Assembly (NCBI GenBank): GCA_903885525.1 | Contig: CAISJA010000024.1 | Coordinates: 1-9,128, forward strand | Source: an uncultured Opitutaceae bacterium | Lineage (GTDB): Bacteria > Verrucomicrobiota > Verrucomicrobiia > Opitutales > Opitutaceae | Direction of reading: 5' to 3' | Length of the DNA stretch: 9,128 bases | In this document: piece by piece, positions 1-6,704 of the stretch | Position numbering within the stretch: the stretch's first letter is position 1 | How the letters are laid out: each line of letters starts with the position of its first letter | Position numbers and translations under genes: made by a program | Notes under the pieces: model-generated | What the model was told of the DNA's origin: nothing | The model's database searches: none | What the model saw: the letters and a program-made list of their open reading frames with translations, nothing else

Positions 1-870
1 CAGTTCAACCACCTCGCCCGCGCCCTCGGCGTCAAGGTCATCCACTGCTCCGAGCGCGACACCCAGATCACCAACCGGCCCAAGCAGGTCGACGAATTCG
101 TCAACACCTGGAGCATCGAGGGCTTCCGCGAGGAGGGCACCACCACCGCCGAGATGGGCTGGGGTACGCATGAAAAGCAGCTCCCGAAAAACGCCTTCAC
201 CCACAAGGAAGGCCCGCAAAACCAGATCTGCCTCGCCCAGATGGGCATCAACACCTGGGTCCGCTCCTGGGTGCCGGATTACAACATCCTCGGCATGGTC
301 GTCCGCCACGGCGAAGCCTTCACCATCTCCGACAAGCTTACCGTCTGGGAGGGCAAGCAGGCCGTGTACCGCCCCACGATGCACTACGCCTACTGCCCCT
401 GCGACGAGGCCATCGCCTCCCTCAACGAAATGCGCGGCTACAACTACAAGCTGAACGAGAACCAGCGCATCATGAACGATGAGATCACCGGCGGCGCCGA
501 CATCCTCGGCGCGCTCATCATGGGCCACGCCTACAACTCTTGGTGGGTCGGCTCCGACCTCTCCATCGAGCAGTCCCGCCGCCTCGTCCCCCACCAGAAC
601 GCCACCACCATGCAGGTCGCCATCTCCGTCGTCGCCGCCTCGATGTGGATGATGGAAAACCCCACGGAGGGCGTCCGCGTGCCCGACGAGCTGCCGCACG
701 ACTACATCCTCAACCTCGCCAAGCCCTACCTCGGCCAATGGATCTCCAAATCCTCCGACTGGACCCCGCTCAAGGGCCGCGACACCACCTTCGAGAAGTA
801 CAACAAGCCCGACCTCGACAGGAAGGATCCGTGGCAGTTCAAAAACTTCCTCGTCACGGACGCGGGTTGA
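1..870 (+). CDS. hss: Homospermidine synthase, C-terminal part (5' end outside window)
   Basis: Frame 1 is open from the first base to the TGA at 868-870, giving 289 residues without a start. The sequence reads as the C-terminal 60% or so of bacterial homospermidine synthase, a saccharopine-dehydrogenase-like NAD-dependent enzyme of usually about 470-480 residues. It transfers an aminobutyl group from one putrescine to another, giving sym-homospermidine in the cytoplasm. Recognisable blocks are HCSERDTQITNRP (visible residues 15-27), TWSIEGF (36-42), AEMGWGTHEKQ (50-60), YCPCDEA (131-137) and HAYNSWWVGSDLS (176-188). The N-terminal Rossmann nucleotide-binding part lies upstream of the window. 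The next gene starts 8 bases after the stop and encodes an ornithine decarboxylase, the source of the putrescine substrate, which supports the assignment. Family assignment is by recognition; exact active-site residues were not mapped. Confidence 0.9.
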   Translation, partial: QFNHLARALGVKVIHCSERDTQITNRPKQVDEFVNTWSIEGFREEGTTTAEMGWGTHEKQLPKNAFTHKEGPQNQICLAQMGINTWVRSWVPDYNILGMVVRHGEAFTISDKLTVWEGKQAVYRPTMHYAYCPCDEAIASLNEMRGYNYKLNENQRIMNDEITGGADILGALIMGHAYNSWWVGSDLSIEQSRRLVPHQNATTMQVAISVVAASMWMMENPTEGVRVPDELPHDYILNLAKPYLGQWISKSSDWTPLKGRDTTFEKYNKPDLDRKDPWQFKNFLVTDAG

Positions 871-878
871 CCGGCACC

Positions 879-2018
879 ATGATCACGAAGTCCCGGCTCC
901 AGAATCTCGCGCGGCAACACGGCACGCCGCTGTTCGTCATCGACCATGACGCCCTGCGGAAGGTCTACCGGGAATTCAAGAAGCACCTGCCCCGGGTGCA
1001 GGCCTACTACGCGGTCAAGGCCAACCCGGACCCGATGATCGTGCGCACCCTCTTCGAGGAGGGCGCCAGCTTCGACGTCGCCTCGATGCCGGAGTTCAAG
1101 ATCGTCTACCAGAACATCAGGCACCTGCCGGCGAAACAGCGGCAGGACTGGATCTGGGACAAGATCATCTACGCCAACCCGACCAAGCCCACCGACACGC
1201 TGGAGGAGCTGAACCGGTACAAGCCCCTCGTCACCTTCGACAACCGGGAGGAGATCCACAAGATCAAGCGGCACGCGCCCGATGCGGGCCTCGCCCTCCG
1301 GCTCAAGGTGCCCAATACCGGCGCCATGGTCGAGCTGTCCTCAAAGTTCGGTGCCTCGCCCGGCGAGGCCGTCGACCTCATCCTTGAGGCCGACCGCCTC
1401 GGCCTGACCGTGGAAGGCATCAGCTTCCACGTCGGCAGCCAGACGACCAACTTCGAGAACTACGTCCAGGCCCTCAGCCTCACCGCCGGCGTCTTCCAGG
1501 AGGCCCGCAGCCGCGGCTACACCAAGATGAACCTGCTCGACATCGGCGGCGGCTTCCCCGCTCCATACGATGCCAGCGTCCGCCCCTTCGCCGAACTCGC
1601 CAAGGTCATCAACACCGAGCTCGACCGCCTCTTCCCCGCCGACATCCAGGTGCTCGCCGAGCCGGGCCGGTTCTTCGCCGCCGTCTGCGGCACCAGCGTC
1701 TCCTCCATCATCGGCAAGGCCGTGCGGGACGGGAAGACCTGCTATTACATCAACGACGGCGTCTACCATACCTACTCCGGCGTCATCTTCGACCACTGCA
1801 AGTATCCGGTGCACGCCTTCAAGAAGGGCCCCACCTCGATCTGCTCGGTCTTCGGCCCCACCTGCGACGCTTTGGACGTCGTCTCCATGGCCGAAAACCT
1901 GCCCGAACTGGAGCGCGGCGACCTCGTCTACAGTGTCAACATCGGTGCCTACAGCCATGCTTCCTCCACCTGGTTCAACGGCTTCCCGCCCGCCAAGGTG
2001 GTGCATGCCAACCGGTAG
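879..2018 (+). CDS. Ornithine decarboxylase, fold-III PLP enzyme
   Basis: This 379-residue cytoplasmic enzyme of the alanine-racemase-like (fold III) decarboxylase family most likely converts ornithine to putrescine. The PLP lysine is K47 in YAVKAN. HVGSQ (184-188), DIGGGFP (221-227) and EPGR (261-264) form the PLP phosphate and ring pocket. D293 in NDGVY matches the substrate-binding aspartate of eukaryotic ODC. C329-D330 in FGPTCDALD is the catalytic Cys-Asp pair, and GAYS (356-359) closes the site. These features favour ODC or lysine/ornithine decarboxylase over diaminopimelate or carboxynorspermidine decarboxylase. The open frame extends upstream to 540, but homology starts at the ATG at 879, just after the homospermidine synthase stop. 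No Shine-Dalgarno is seen. Compared with mouse ODC it carries about 10 extra residues (near 82-95, rich in Q, W and K) before IIYANP. Lysine side activity cannot be excluded. Confidence 0.88.
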   Translation: MITKSRLQNLARQHGTPLFVIDHDALRKVYREFKKHLPRVQAYYAVKANPDPMIVRTLFEEGASFDVASMPEFKIVYQNIRHLPAKQRQDWIWDKIIYANPTKPTDTLEELNRYKPLVTFDNREEIHKIKRHAPDAGLALRLKVPNTGAMVELSSKFGASPGEAVDLILEADRLGLTVEGISFHVGSQTTNFENYVQALSLTAGVFQEARSRGYTKMNLLDIGGGFPAPYDASVRPFAELAKVINTELDRLFPADIQVLAEPGRFFAAVCGTSVSSIIGKAVRDGKTCYYINDGVYHTYSGVIFDHCKYPVHAFKKGPTSICSVFGPTCDALDVVSMAENLPELERGDLVYSVNIGAYSHASSTWFNGFPPAKVVHANR

Positions 2019-2031
2019 CCCCCCGCCCGCC

Positions 2032-2911
<880 letters not shown>

Positions 2912-2913
<2 letters not shown>

Positions 2914-2961
2914 GGGCCATTTTCGATTTTGGATTCTTGATTTTTGATTGCCGAGGCCCTC
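2912..2961. other. Possible hairpin enclosing a period-7 repeat, overlapping argB stop
   Basis: GAGGGCC (2912-2918) and GGCCCTC (2955-2961) are a perfect 7-base inverted repeat flanking the AT-rich heptad array, with a 36-base loop. The left arm overlaps the argB TGA. There is no T-run after the right arm, so it is not a standard intrinsic terminator. The structure is seen directly; any role in ending or attenuating the upstream operon is inference. Confidence 0.35.
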
Positions 2962-3268
2962 CCCGGCCCTGCATGTGACCGTTTCTCATTCCGCCTTAAC
3001 TTCACTATCGCCATACAAACCGCCTCAGATTGCCACGATGGCACGGATTCCAGCGCCACCCCCTTGGGTCTGTTGATGTCCCTTCGGCACTAGCCCCGCC
3101 ACAGCTTCGGTGACACCAGGTTGCCCAGGAAAATCCGGGGTGAGATATCCTGCCGAGAAGTGTACGCAACAGTCGGAAAAGCCAGAATCCAGAATCGAAA
3201 AGTCAGAAGTCAGAAGTCAGAAGTCAGAAGCGCAAATCAAGAATCGAAAATCGAAAATTTCAAATCCC
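2914..3268. other. argB-argD spacer, no convincing gene
   Basis: This 355-base spacer holds the inverted heptad arrays at its two ends and a middle part (about 2951-3181) in which I recognise no gene on either strand. Reading frames crossing it encode low-complexity products of the repeats. I see no clear promoter or intrinsic terminator. argD may be transcribed with argB or from a promoter I cannot identify. Confidence 0.6.
2919..2950. repeat. Heptanucleotide array, left (inverted) copy
   Basis: Four consecutive 7-base units follow the argB stop: ATTTTCG (2919-2925), ATTTTGG, ATTCTTG and ATTTTTG (2940-2946), then a partial ATTG. It is far richer in AT than the surrounding genes. Positions 2919-2942 are the reverse complement of 3235-3258 with 23 of 24 bases matching, so this is the inverted counterpart of the array before argD. 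Short tandem heptamer repeats of this general kind are known from the spacers of some bacteria, such as the STRR sequences of filamentous cyanobacteria. Confidence 0.8.
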
Positions 3269-3269
3269 G
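3182..3269. repeat. Heptanucleotide array, right copy, abutting the argD start
   Basis: Period-7 units run through this stretch: CCAGAAT twice (3182-3195), a 6-base CGAAAA, GTCAGAA four times perfectly (3202-3229), then after a short break AATCAAG, AATCGAA, AATCGAA, AATTTCA and AATCCCG (3235-3269). Two related unit types, GTCAGAA and AATCGAA, are therefore joined in one array. The second type is the reverse complement of the array behind argB. The array ends exactly where argD translation most plausibly starts. Confidence 0.85.
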
Positions 3270-4492
3270 TGACCCCGCCCTCCATCGTCCGCACCAACAC
3301 CGCCGAGCTTTACGACGCCTATGTGATGAAAAGCTACGCCCGCGCCCCGCTCACGCTGGTGCGCGGATCGGGCGTGTCGGTCTGGGACGATACCGGGCGC
3401 GAGTACCTCGACTTCACCTCCGGCGTGGCGGTGAGCGCGCTCGGGCACTGCCATCCGGCGTGGGTGGCGGCCATCCGGCACCAGGCCGGCGAGCTCATCC
3501 ACACCAGCAACCTGTTCCGGCACCCGCTGCAGGGCGAGCTCGCCCGCCGCCTCGTCCAGCAGGCCGGCCCCGGCCGTGTCTTCTTCTGCAACTCCGGCGC
3601 CGAGGCCAATGAGGGCCTGCTCAAGCTCGCCCGGCTCCACGGCCTGAAAAAGTCCGGCGTCGAGGGCAAGTGCATCAAGGTCATCGGCGCCCACTGGGCA
3701 TTTCACGGCCGCACCTTTGGCGGCATGAGCGCCACCCCGCAGGAGAAAATCCAGAAGGGCTTCCGCCCGCTCCTCTCCGGCTTTGCCTTCGGCGAGCTGA
3801 ACAACGTGCCGAGCTTTGCCGAGCTGATCGACGAGGACACCGCCGCGATCTTTGTCGAGACCGTCCAGGGCGAAGGCGGGATCAAGGTCTGCACCGACGA
3901 ATTCCTCTGGGGCCTGCGCCAGCTGTGCGACCGGCACAACCTGCTGCTCATGCTCGACGAGGTGCAGAGCGGCCTCGGCCGCACCGGGGCTTTCTACGCC
4001 TTCCAACCCAGCGGGGTCCGGGCCGATGCCATCGGCATGGCGAAGGGCCTGGGCGGCGGCTACCCGATCGGTGCCTTCTGGGCGGCGGAGAAGCACGCCG
4101 ATCTTTTCACCCCCGGCTCGCACGGCAGCACCTTCGGCGGCACGCCGCTGGCCTGTGCCGCCGCGCTGGCCGTGCTCGACACTCTGGAGCGGGAGAATCT
4201 CATCGCCAAGGTCGCGGCCAATGGCGCGGCCTGGAAAACGGAACTGGAAAAACTCGCCGCTGACTTTCCCCGGCAGGTGAAGGCCGTGACCGGCCGGGGC
4301 TACATGCTCGGGATCGCCCTGCACGCGGATCCCGCCCCCTGCCTGGCTGCGCTCCGCGAGTCCGGCCTGCTCGTCCCCTCCGCCGGCGGCAACACCATCC
4401 GCCTGCTGCCCCCGCTCATCGCCACCCCCGAGCACCTCACCCGCGCCACCGCACTCATCCGCGGCGTGCTGGCAACGAAAGCCCCAGTCTGA
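3269..4492 (+). CDS. argD: N-acetylornithine aminotransferase
   Basis: This class-III PLP aminotransferase interconverts N-acetylglutamate 5-semialdehyde plus glutamate and N2-acetylornithine plus 2-oxoglutarate, the fourth step of arginine synthesis. From the GTG at 3269 it has 407 residues, normal for ArgD. Homology begins almost at once (TAELYDAYVMKSYARAPL). Motifs are WDDTGREYLDF (39-49), LGHCHPAW (58-65), CNSGAEANE (107-115) for phosphate binding, FHGRTFGG (145-152), LDEVQSGLGRTG (229-240) with PLP-ring D230, AKGLGGGYP with Schiff-base K259, and GSTFGGTPLAC (286-296). The frame stays open upstream to a GTG at 3110, but that extension would only translate the heptad array into a Lys/Ser/Glu-rich tail, so I prefer 3269. 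No ATG is available before the conserved region and no Shine-Dalgarno is seen. The pathway context with argB, argF and argG favours this over other omega-aminotransferases. Confidence 0.92.
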   Translation: MTPPSIVRTNTAELYDAYVMKSYARAPLTLVRGSGVSVWDDTGREYLDFTSGVAVSALGHCHPAWVAAIRHQAGELIHTSNLFRHPLQGELARRLVQQAGPGRVFFCNSGAEANEGLLKLARLHGLKKSGVEGKCIKVIGAHWAFHGRTFGGMSATPQEKIQKGFRPLLSGFAFGELNNVPSFAELIDEDTAAIFVETVQGEGGIKVCTDEFLWGLRQLCDRHNLLLMLDEVQSGLGRTGAFYAFQPSGVRADAIGMAKGLGGGYPIGAFWAAEKHADLFTPGSHGSTFGGTPLACAAALAVLDTLERENLIAKVAANGAAWKTELEKLAADFPRQVKAVTGRGYMLGIALHADPAPCLAALRESGLLVPSAGGNTIRLLPPLIATPEHLTRATALIRGVLATKAPV

Positions 4493-4502
4493 ACCCGTAG
4501 CC

Positions 4503-4525
4503 GCGCTTTTGCTTGGCTCAAGCGC
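4503..4525. terminator. Hairpin just after argD, possible terminator or REP-like element
   Basis: GCGCTT (4503-4508) and AAGCGC (4520-4525) are inverted. An alternative tighter hairpin pairs GCTTG (4511-4515) with CAAGC (4519-4523). It starts 11 bases after the argD TGA and is preceded by GTAGCCGCG (4497-4505), the same 9-mer that begins the next palindrome at 4540. No T-tract follows, so a strong intrinsic terminator is doubtful, and membership of the REP-like family is equally likely. Confidence 0.35.
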
Positions 4526-4539
4526 AGCTCCCCCGGCCA

Positions 4540-4563
4540 GTAGCCGCGTTGGAGCCCCGCGAC
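4540..4563. repeat. REP-like palindrome 1
   Basis: The element begins GTAGCCGCG and ends CGCGAC, with CGCG arms at 4545-4548 and 4558-4561. It shares the template GTAG-NN-GCG...GCGAC with the palindrome at 4635-4657. Its general form, GTAG followed by a GC-rich stem closing in GCGA, resembles REP sequences of Pseudomonas and related dispersed palindromes. Assignment rests on form alone. Confidence 0.45.
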
Positions 4564-4634
4564 AACATGGCCAAAGTGGAAAGTGAAGGGGATAGGTGCT
4601 GACAGCAGGGCGACCCAAGCGGCTCATCGGCTGT

Positions 4635-4657
4635 GTAGAAGCGAGCTTGCTCGCGAC
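4635..4657. repeat. REP-like palindrome 2
   Basis: GTAGAA is followed by GCGAGC (4641-4646), TT, and its perfect complement GCTCGC (4649-4654), then GAC. The core closely resembles REP elements of the type GAGCGAGCTTGCTCGCGA that are well known from Pseudomonas. In other genomes such elements are moved or maintained by RAYT (REP-associated tyrosine transposase) proteins. No RAYT gene is in this window. Confidence 0.55.
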
Positions 4658-4794
4658 TCGGAACTTGCAGTCGGGGGCGGTGACCCCGGACCAGACTCAC
4701 CGCCGCCCACAAGCCGGAGGTGGCCGGTCGTGGCAAAGATCCCGGGATTTCCAGCCCCGGACTGCCTTGCTGGCACGGATTCAACCCCAGCCCT

Positions 4795-4826
4795 ATTCGT
4801 GTCAATTCGGGTTCATTTGTGGTTCC
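4795..4826. repeat. Period-10 spacer repeat, copy A
   Basis: Three decamers stand in tandem: ATTCGTGTCA (4795-4804), ATTCGGGTTC (4805-4814) and ATTTGTGGTT (4815-4824), followed by CC. The right flank TGTGGTTCCAACCTGCCT (4818-4835) matches 7824-7841 in the argF-argG spacer at 17 of 18 bases. This marks a dispersed noncoding repeat family rather than a gene. Confidence 0.6.
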
Positions 4827-4928
4827 AACCTGCCTGACTTCCGGGGACTGTCTCCTGCCTCTCCCGCCCAAAGACACCTCTCCTCTGAAGAAACTTTTGC
4901 CTGCAAGCCGAACTCACGAACTCGGGCT

Positions 4929-5018
4929 AGCTTTGTCACCATGCGCGAATTGCGGCTGACCAGGGCCCTGACCACCGACCGGCATTTCCGGGCAGCCGCC
5001 TTCGAGGTGCTGCTGCCA
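4929..5018 (+). pseudogene. Remnant of PIN-domain (VapC-type) toxin C-terminus
   Basis: One frame encodes about 30 residues beginning SFVTMREL and continuing LTRALTTDRHFRAAAFEVLL. This matches the usual end of VapC-type PIN ribonucleases, where a serine or threonine stretch is followed by SFV-MRE, a short helix, LT-D-HF with the last conserved acidic residue, then AGF-LL. The preceding catalytic part (the N-terminal DTS motif, the middle Glu and Asp, and the LTDC-type strand) is absent; upstream sequence in any frame is unrelated. No antitoxin gene is adjacent, and the frame runs on past the domain end into non-homologous sequence. I read it as debris of a type II toxin-antitoxin system. The match is short, so chance resemblance is possible. 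Confidence 0.55.
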
Positions 5019-5137
5019 CCGCCTGAGCCGACTGGTGCAAATACGAGACGGAGGGGCCATCCTTCCTCATCACCGCCGAGTCCGGACGTTCCGGCCGCCT
5101 CATTTTTGCCAGGAATCTGTTGGACCGGCCCGCCCGG

Positions 5138-6091
5138 TCACGCGCCGCAACATTTCTTGGATTTCTTCCCGCTGCCGCAGGAGCAGGGATCATTGCGCCC
5201 GGGCTTGGCCGGAGCCAGGTAGGGCCGGGGCGGCTCCCAGGGTGCGTGGGCAGGTGGAGTGCGGTCGTGGTCGGTCAGCAGCGTGCGCTCCTTGGTATCC
5301 TTGGGCGGCGGGGTCCACTTGCTCCGACCCGGGTGCAGCGGATCGAAGAAGCACCAGTGCTGCACCTCTTGCCATGCATCAGTGATGGGGGGCGGAAAGC
5401 GGACTGAGTCTGATTCCAGGGTGGCACCGGGCTCCAGTTCAGCCAGCGCCTCCTCCTCGGCGCCCGCATAGTCGGAGTTCACCAGGTCGCGTTCGTACAG
5501 CGTCGTGACGGTGTCGCGCAGTTCCCAGGCGCGCAGATCCATGATCGAACTGACCAACTCGCTGGCGACCTGCACATCGTTGCCGTTGTCGGGGTCGAGT
5601 GGTGAGGACGCGAAGCGGGTGTAGAAGTTGAGCACTTCGGCGCGGGGCAATACGCCGCGCTCCAGCAGCAGGGCCGCCGCGCCGAGCGCGGTGCCCCGGG
5701 CATACGGATTGGCGCCGCTGTCCAAGGCAATGGCCTCGATGGCGAGCAGATCACCCGGCCAGGTGTCTGCGAGCACCAGGCGCGCTCCCTCGGTGATGAA
5801 GTCGCCCAGCAACTCGTCGCATTGCGGCGGGGGCAGGCGCAGGAAGGCCGCGACCAGCGGGTGCGCGTCGGTCAGGCGCCAGGCGGCGGCGAGGTAGAGC
5901 AGGAAGACCGGTGAGGGTAGGGTCTCACTGCTCAGCCACACCTCGGGGCGCATGGCGGCTTCCAGCAACCGGCCGAGCAACAGCGGGGCCAGGGTCTCGC
6001 GGTGGGGTGCGACCGCCTGGAGCGCCGCCGCCACCCGGGCGGGATCGGGCGAGCAGAGGTCGTCAATCAATTGGGCGGAGGCGGATTCCAT
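5138..6091 (-). CDS. DUF1186 protein with C-terminal SEC-C zinc motif
   Basis: This 317-residue protein has unknown function. An alpha-helical acidic body (about residues 5-250) resembles the DUF1186 family, with PYARGTAL (129-136) and WELRD (189-193) among its conserved-looking blocks. After a Pro/Lys-rich linker (about 258-297) it ends in PGRNDPCSCGSGKKSKKCC. The CxCx8CC pattern uses C303, C305, C314 and C315 and is the zinc-binding SEC-C motif also found at the SecA C-terminus, where it contacts SecB and ribosomes. No signal peptide or membrane segment is visible. I chose the ATG at 6091; an in-frame TTG at 6130 would add 13 residues rich in Pro and Lys. The gene is convergent to argD and lies downstream of the MNT/HEPN pair, its start overlapping the HEPN-like frame by 25 bases. 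It has no evident tie to arginine metabolism. Confidence 0.8.
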   Translation of the reverse strand: MESASAQLIDDLCSPDPARVAAALQAVAPHRETLAPLLLGRLLEAAMRPEVWLSSETLPSPVFLLYLAAAWRLTDAHPLVAAFLRLPPPQCDELLGDFITEGARLVLADTWPGDLLAIEAIALDSGANPYARGTALGAAALLLERGVLPRAEVLNFYTRFASSPLDPDNGNDVQVASELVSSIMDLRAWELRDTVTTLYERDLVNSDYAGAEEEALAELEPGATLESDSVRFPPPITDAWQEVQHWCFFDPLHPGRSKWTPPPKDTKERTLLTDHDRTPPAHAPWEPPRPYLAPAKPGRNDPCSCGSGKKSKKCCGA

Positions 6092-6261
6092 ATTTTTTCT
6101 GGCGAACGGATTTTTCGGCGGCGTGGGCAAGCCAGCTCACACCGCAGGATGGCCGAATCCCGGTCGCGGTCTGAACCGGCTGCCTCATAGGCGGCCAGGG
6201 CTTCCGCCCGGCGAGCGACAATCGCCTCAAGGTCGGCGCGGCTTTGCTCAAGCGTAGTCAT
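6067..6261 (-). pseudogene. Truncated HEPN-like partner of MNT nucleotidyltransferase
   Basis: A 64-residue frame starts at the ATG at 6261, overlapping the end of the upstream nucleotidyltransferase gene by 14 bases, as coupled MNT/HEPN pairs often do. Residues 1-45 form a helix-rich stretch, with AAYEAAGSDRDRDSAILRCELA resembling the first helices of the HI0074-type substrate-binding (HEPN) family, where a Glu/Ala-rich helix leads to RD-.I.RFE. After CELAC the sequence turns to Arg/Lys/Pro-rich residues (PRRRKIRSPEK...NPPPPN) and stops. Full members are usually about 130 residues and carry the R-X4-6-H RNase motif, absent here. The tail overlaps the start of the DUF1186 gene, suggesting that a deletion joined the two. 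The family match is short and moderate. Confidence 0.5.
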
Positions 6262-6589
6262 CGGGAAGCGGCAGCAGGCGGGCGCCGCTGTGGCGGAGAA
6301 AATCCGGGGTGACGGTGGCGAAATCCACGAGGTCAACCGGACGGACCGTGGGCAGGGCTTCGATTCCTTTCAGAATCTCATGACGCAGGCCAAGCTGAAT
6401 CTCGGGGCTGGCAGCAGGCAGCTCGGAGCCGATGTCCAGATCGGCCCCCGCCGGGGCCAGCGGCCAGTGTGGCGCGGCGGAGCCGAAGCGGTAAAAACGC
6501 ACGCCATCCGGGCCCAGCCGTCCGGCCAGCGAGGCCAGCGAGGCCAGCGAGCGGCGGACACGCGGGGCGACGGGGGAGAGCGGGCGCAT
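6248..6589 (-). CDS. MNT-type minimal nucleotidyltransferase (antitoxin-like)
   Basis: This 113-residue protein has the DNA-polymerase-beta-type nucleotidyltransferase core: RFYRFGSAA (31-39, the GS motif at 36-37), then GADLDIG (48-54) with the metal-binding D50 and D52, and VDLVDF (85-90) supplying the third acidic residue D86. The three catalytic carboxylates are therefore kept. Small MNT proteins of this size typically pair with a HEPN protein. In characterised MNT/HEPN modules the MNT partner neutralises the HEPN RNase by nucleotidylylation. Here the following overlapping gene looks like a truncated HEPN. The ATG at 6589 is 116 bases from the divergent argF start. Residues 14-22 are a triple SLA encoded by three perfect 9-base repeats. 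No Shine-Dalgarno is visible. Whether it is still expressed or active is unknown. Confidence 0.75.
   Translation of the reverse strand: MRPLSPVAPRVRRSLASLASLAGRLGPDGVRFYRFGSAAPHWPLAPAGADLDIGSELPAASPEIQLGLRHEILKGIEALPTVRPVDLVDFATVTPDFLRHSGARLLPLPDDYA
6524..6550. repeat. Three perfect 9-base repeats inside the MNT gene
   Basis: GGCCAGCGA occurs three times head to tail (6524-6532, 6533-6541, 6542-6550). Read on the minus strand it encodes Ser-Leu-Ala three times in the N-terminal helix of the nucleotidyltransferase. Unit length keeps the frame, so copy-number changes would only lengthen or shorten the helix. Confidence 0.85.
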
Positions 6590-6704
6590 GGGGCGAGGCT
6601 TGCCGCCGCGGGCGGGTCCGTCAATGCCGGGTTGGGTGCAGCAGCCGGGCGATTTCGCGCTCGCCGCAGCGGGTCTGGACGCCTAGATACCGCCCCTTTC
6701 TATC

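Larger units (their letters stand above)
4493..5137. other. argD to DUF1186 gene convergent spacer, with repeats and a gene remnant
   Basis: This 645-base stretch separates argD from the convergent minus-strand DUF1186/SEC-C gene. It contains a hairpin at 4503-4525, two REP-like palindromes (4540-4563 and 4635-4657), a short period-10 array (4795-4826) and an apparent PIN-domain fragment (4929-5018). The remainder, including about 5019-5137, shows no gene I can recognise. Open frames here lack family resemblance outside the PIN-like part. Confidence 0.55.

Noticed and set aside
3182..3269. Possible CRISPR array because of regular repeats before argD
   Set aside because: Units are 7 bases with no unique spacers between them, and no cas genes are near; it is a simple tandem heptamer array.
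3260..4627. 455-codon minus-strand frame opposite argD
   Set aside because: It mirrors argD codons with Gly/Ala/Val/Leu-rich low-information protein and no motif; antisense shadow.
5019..5137. Open plus-strand frame reading on from about 5025 across the end of the DUF1186 gene
   Set aside because: It shows no recognisable family, has no convincing start, and overlaps the well-supported minus-strand SEC-C coding end.
3129..6312. Identical 15-mer GAAAATCCGGGGTGA at 3129-3143 and 6298-6312
   Set aside because: The second copy lies within the MNT coding sequence, the flanks do not match, and one such match in 9 kb is not far from chance.
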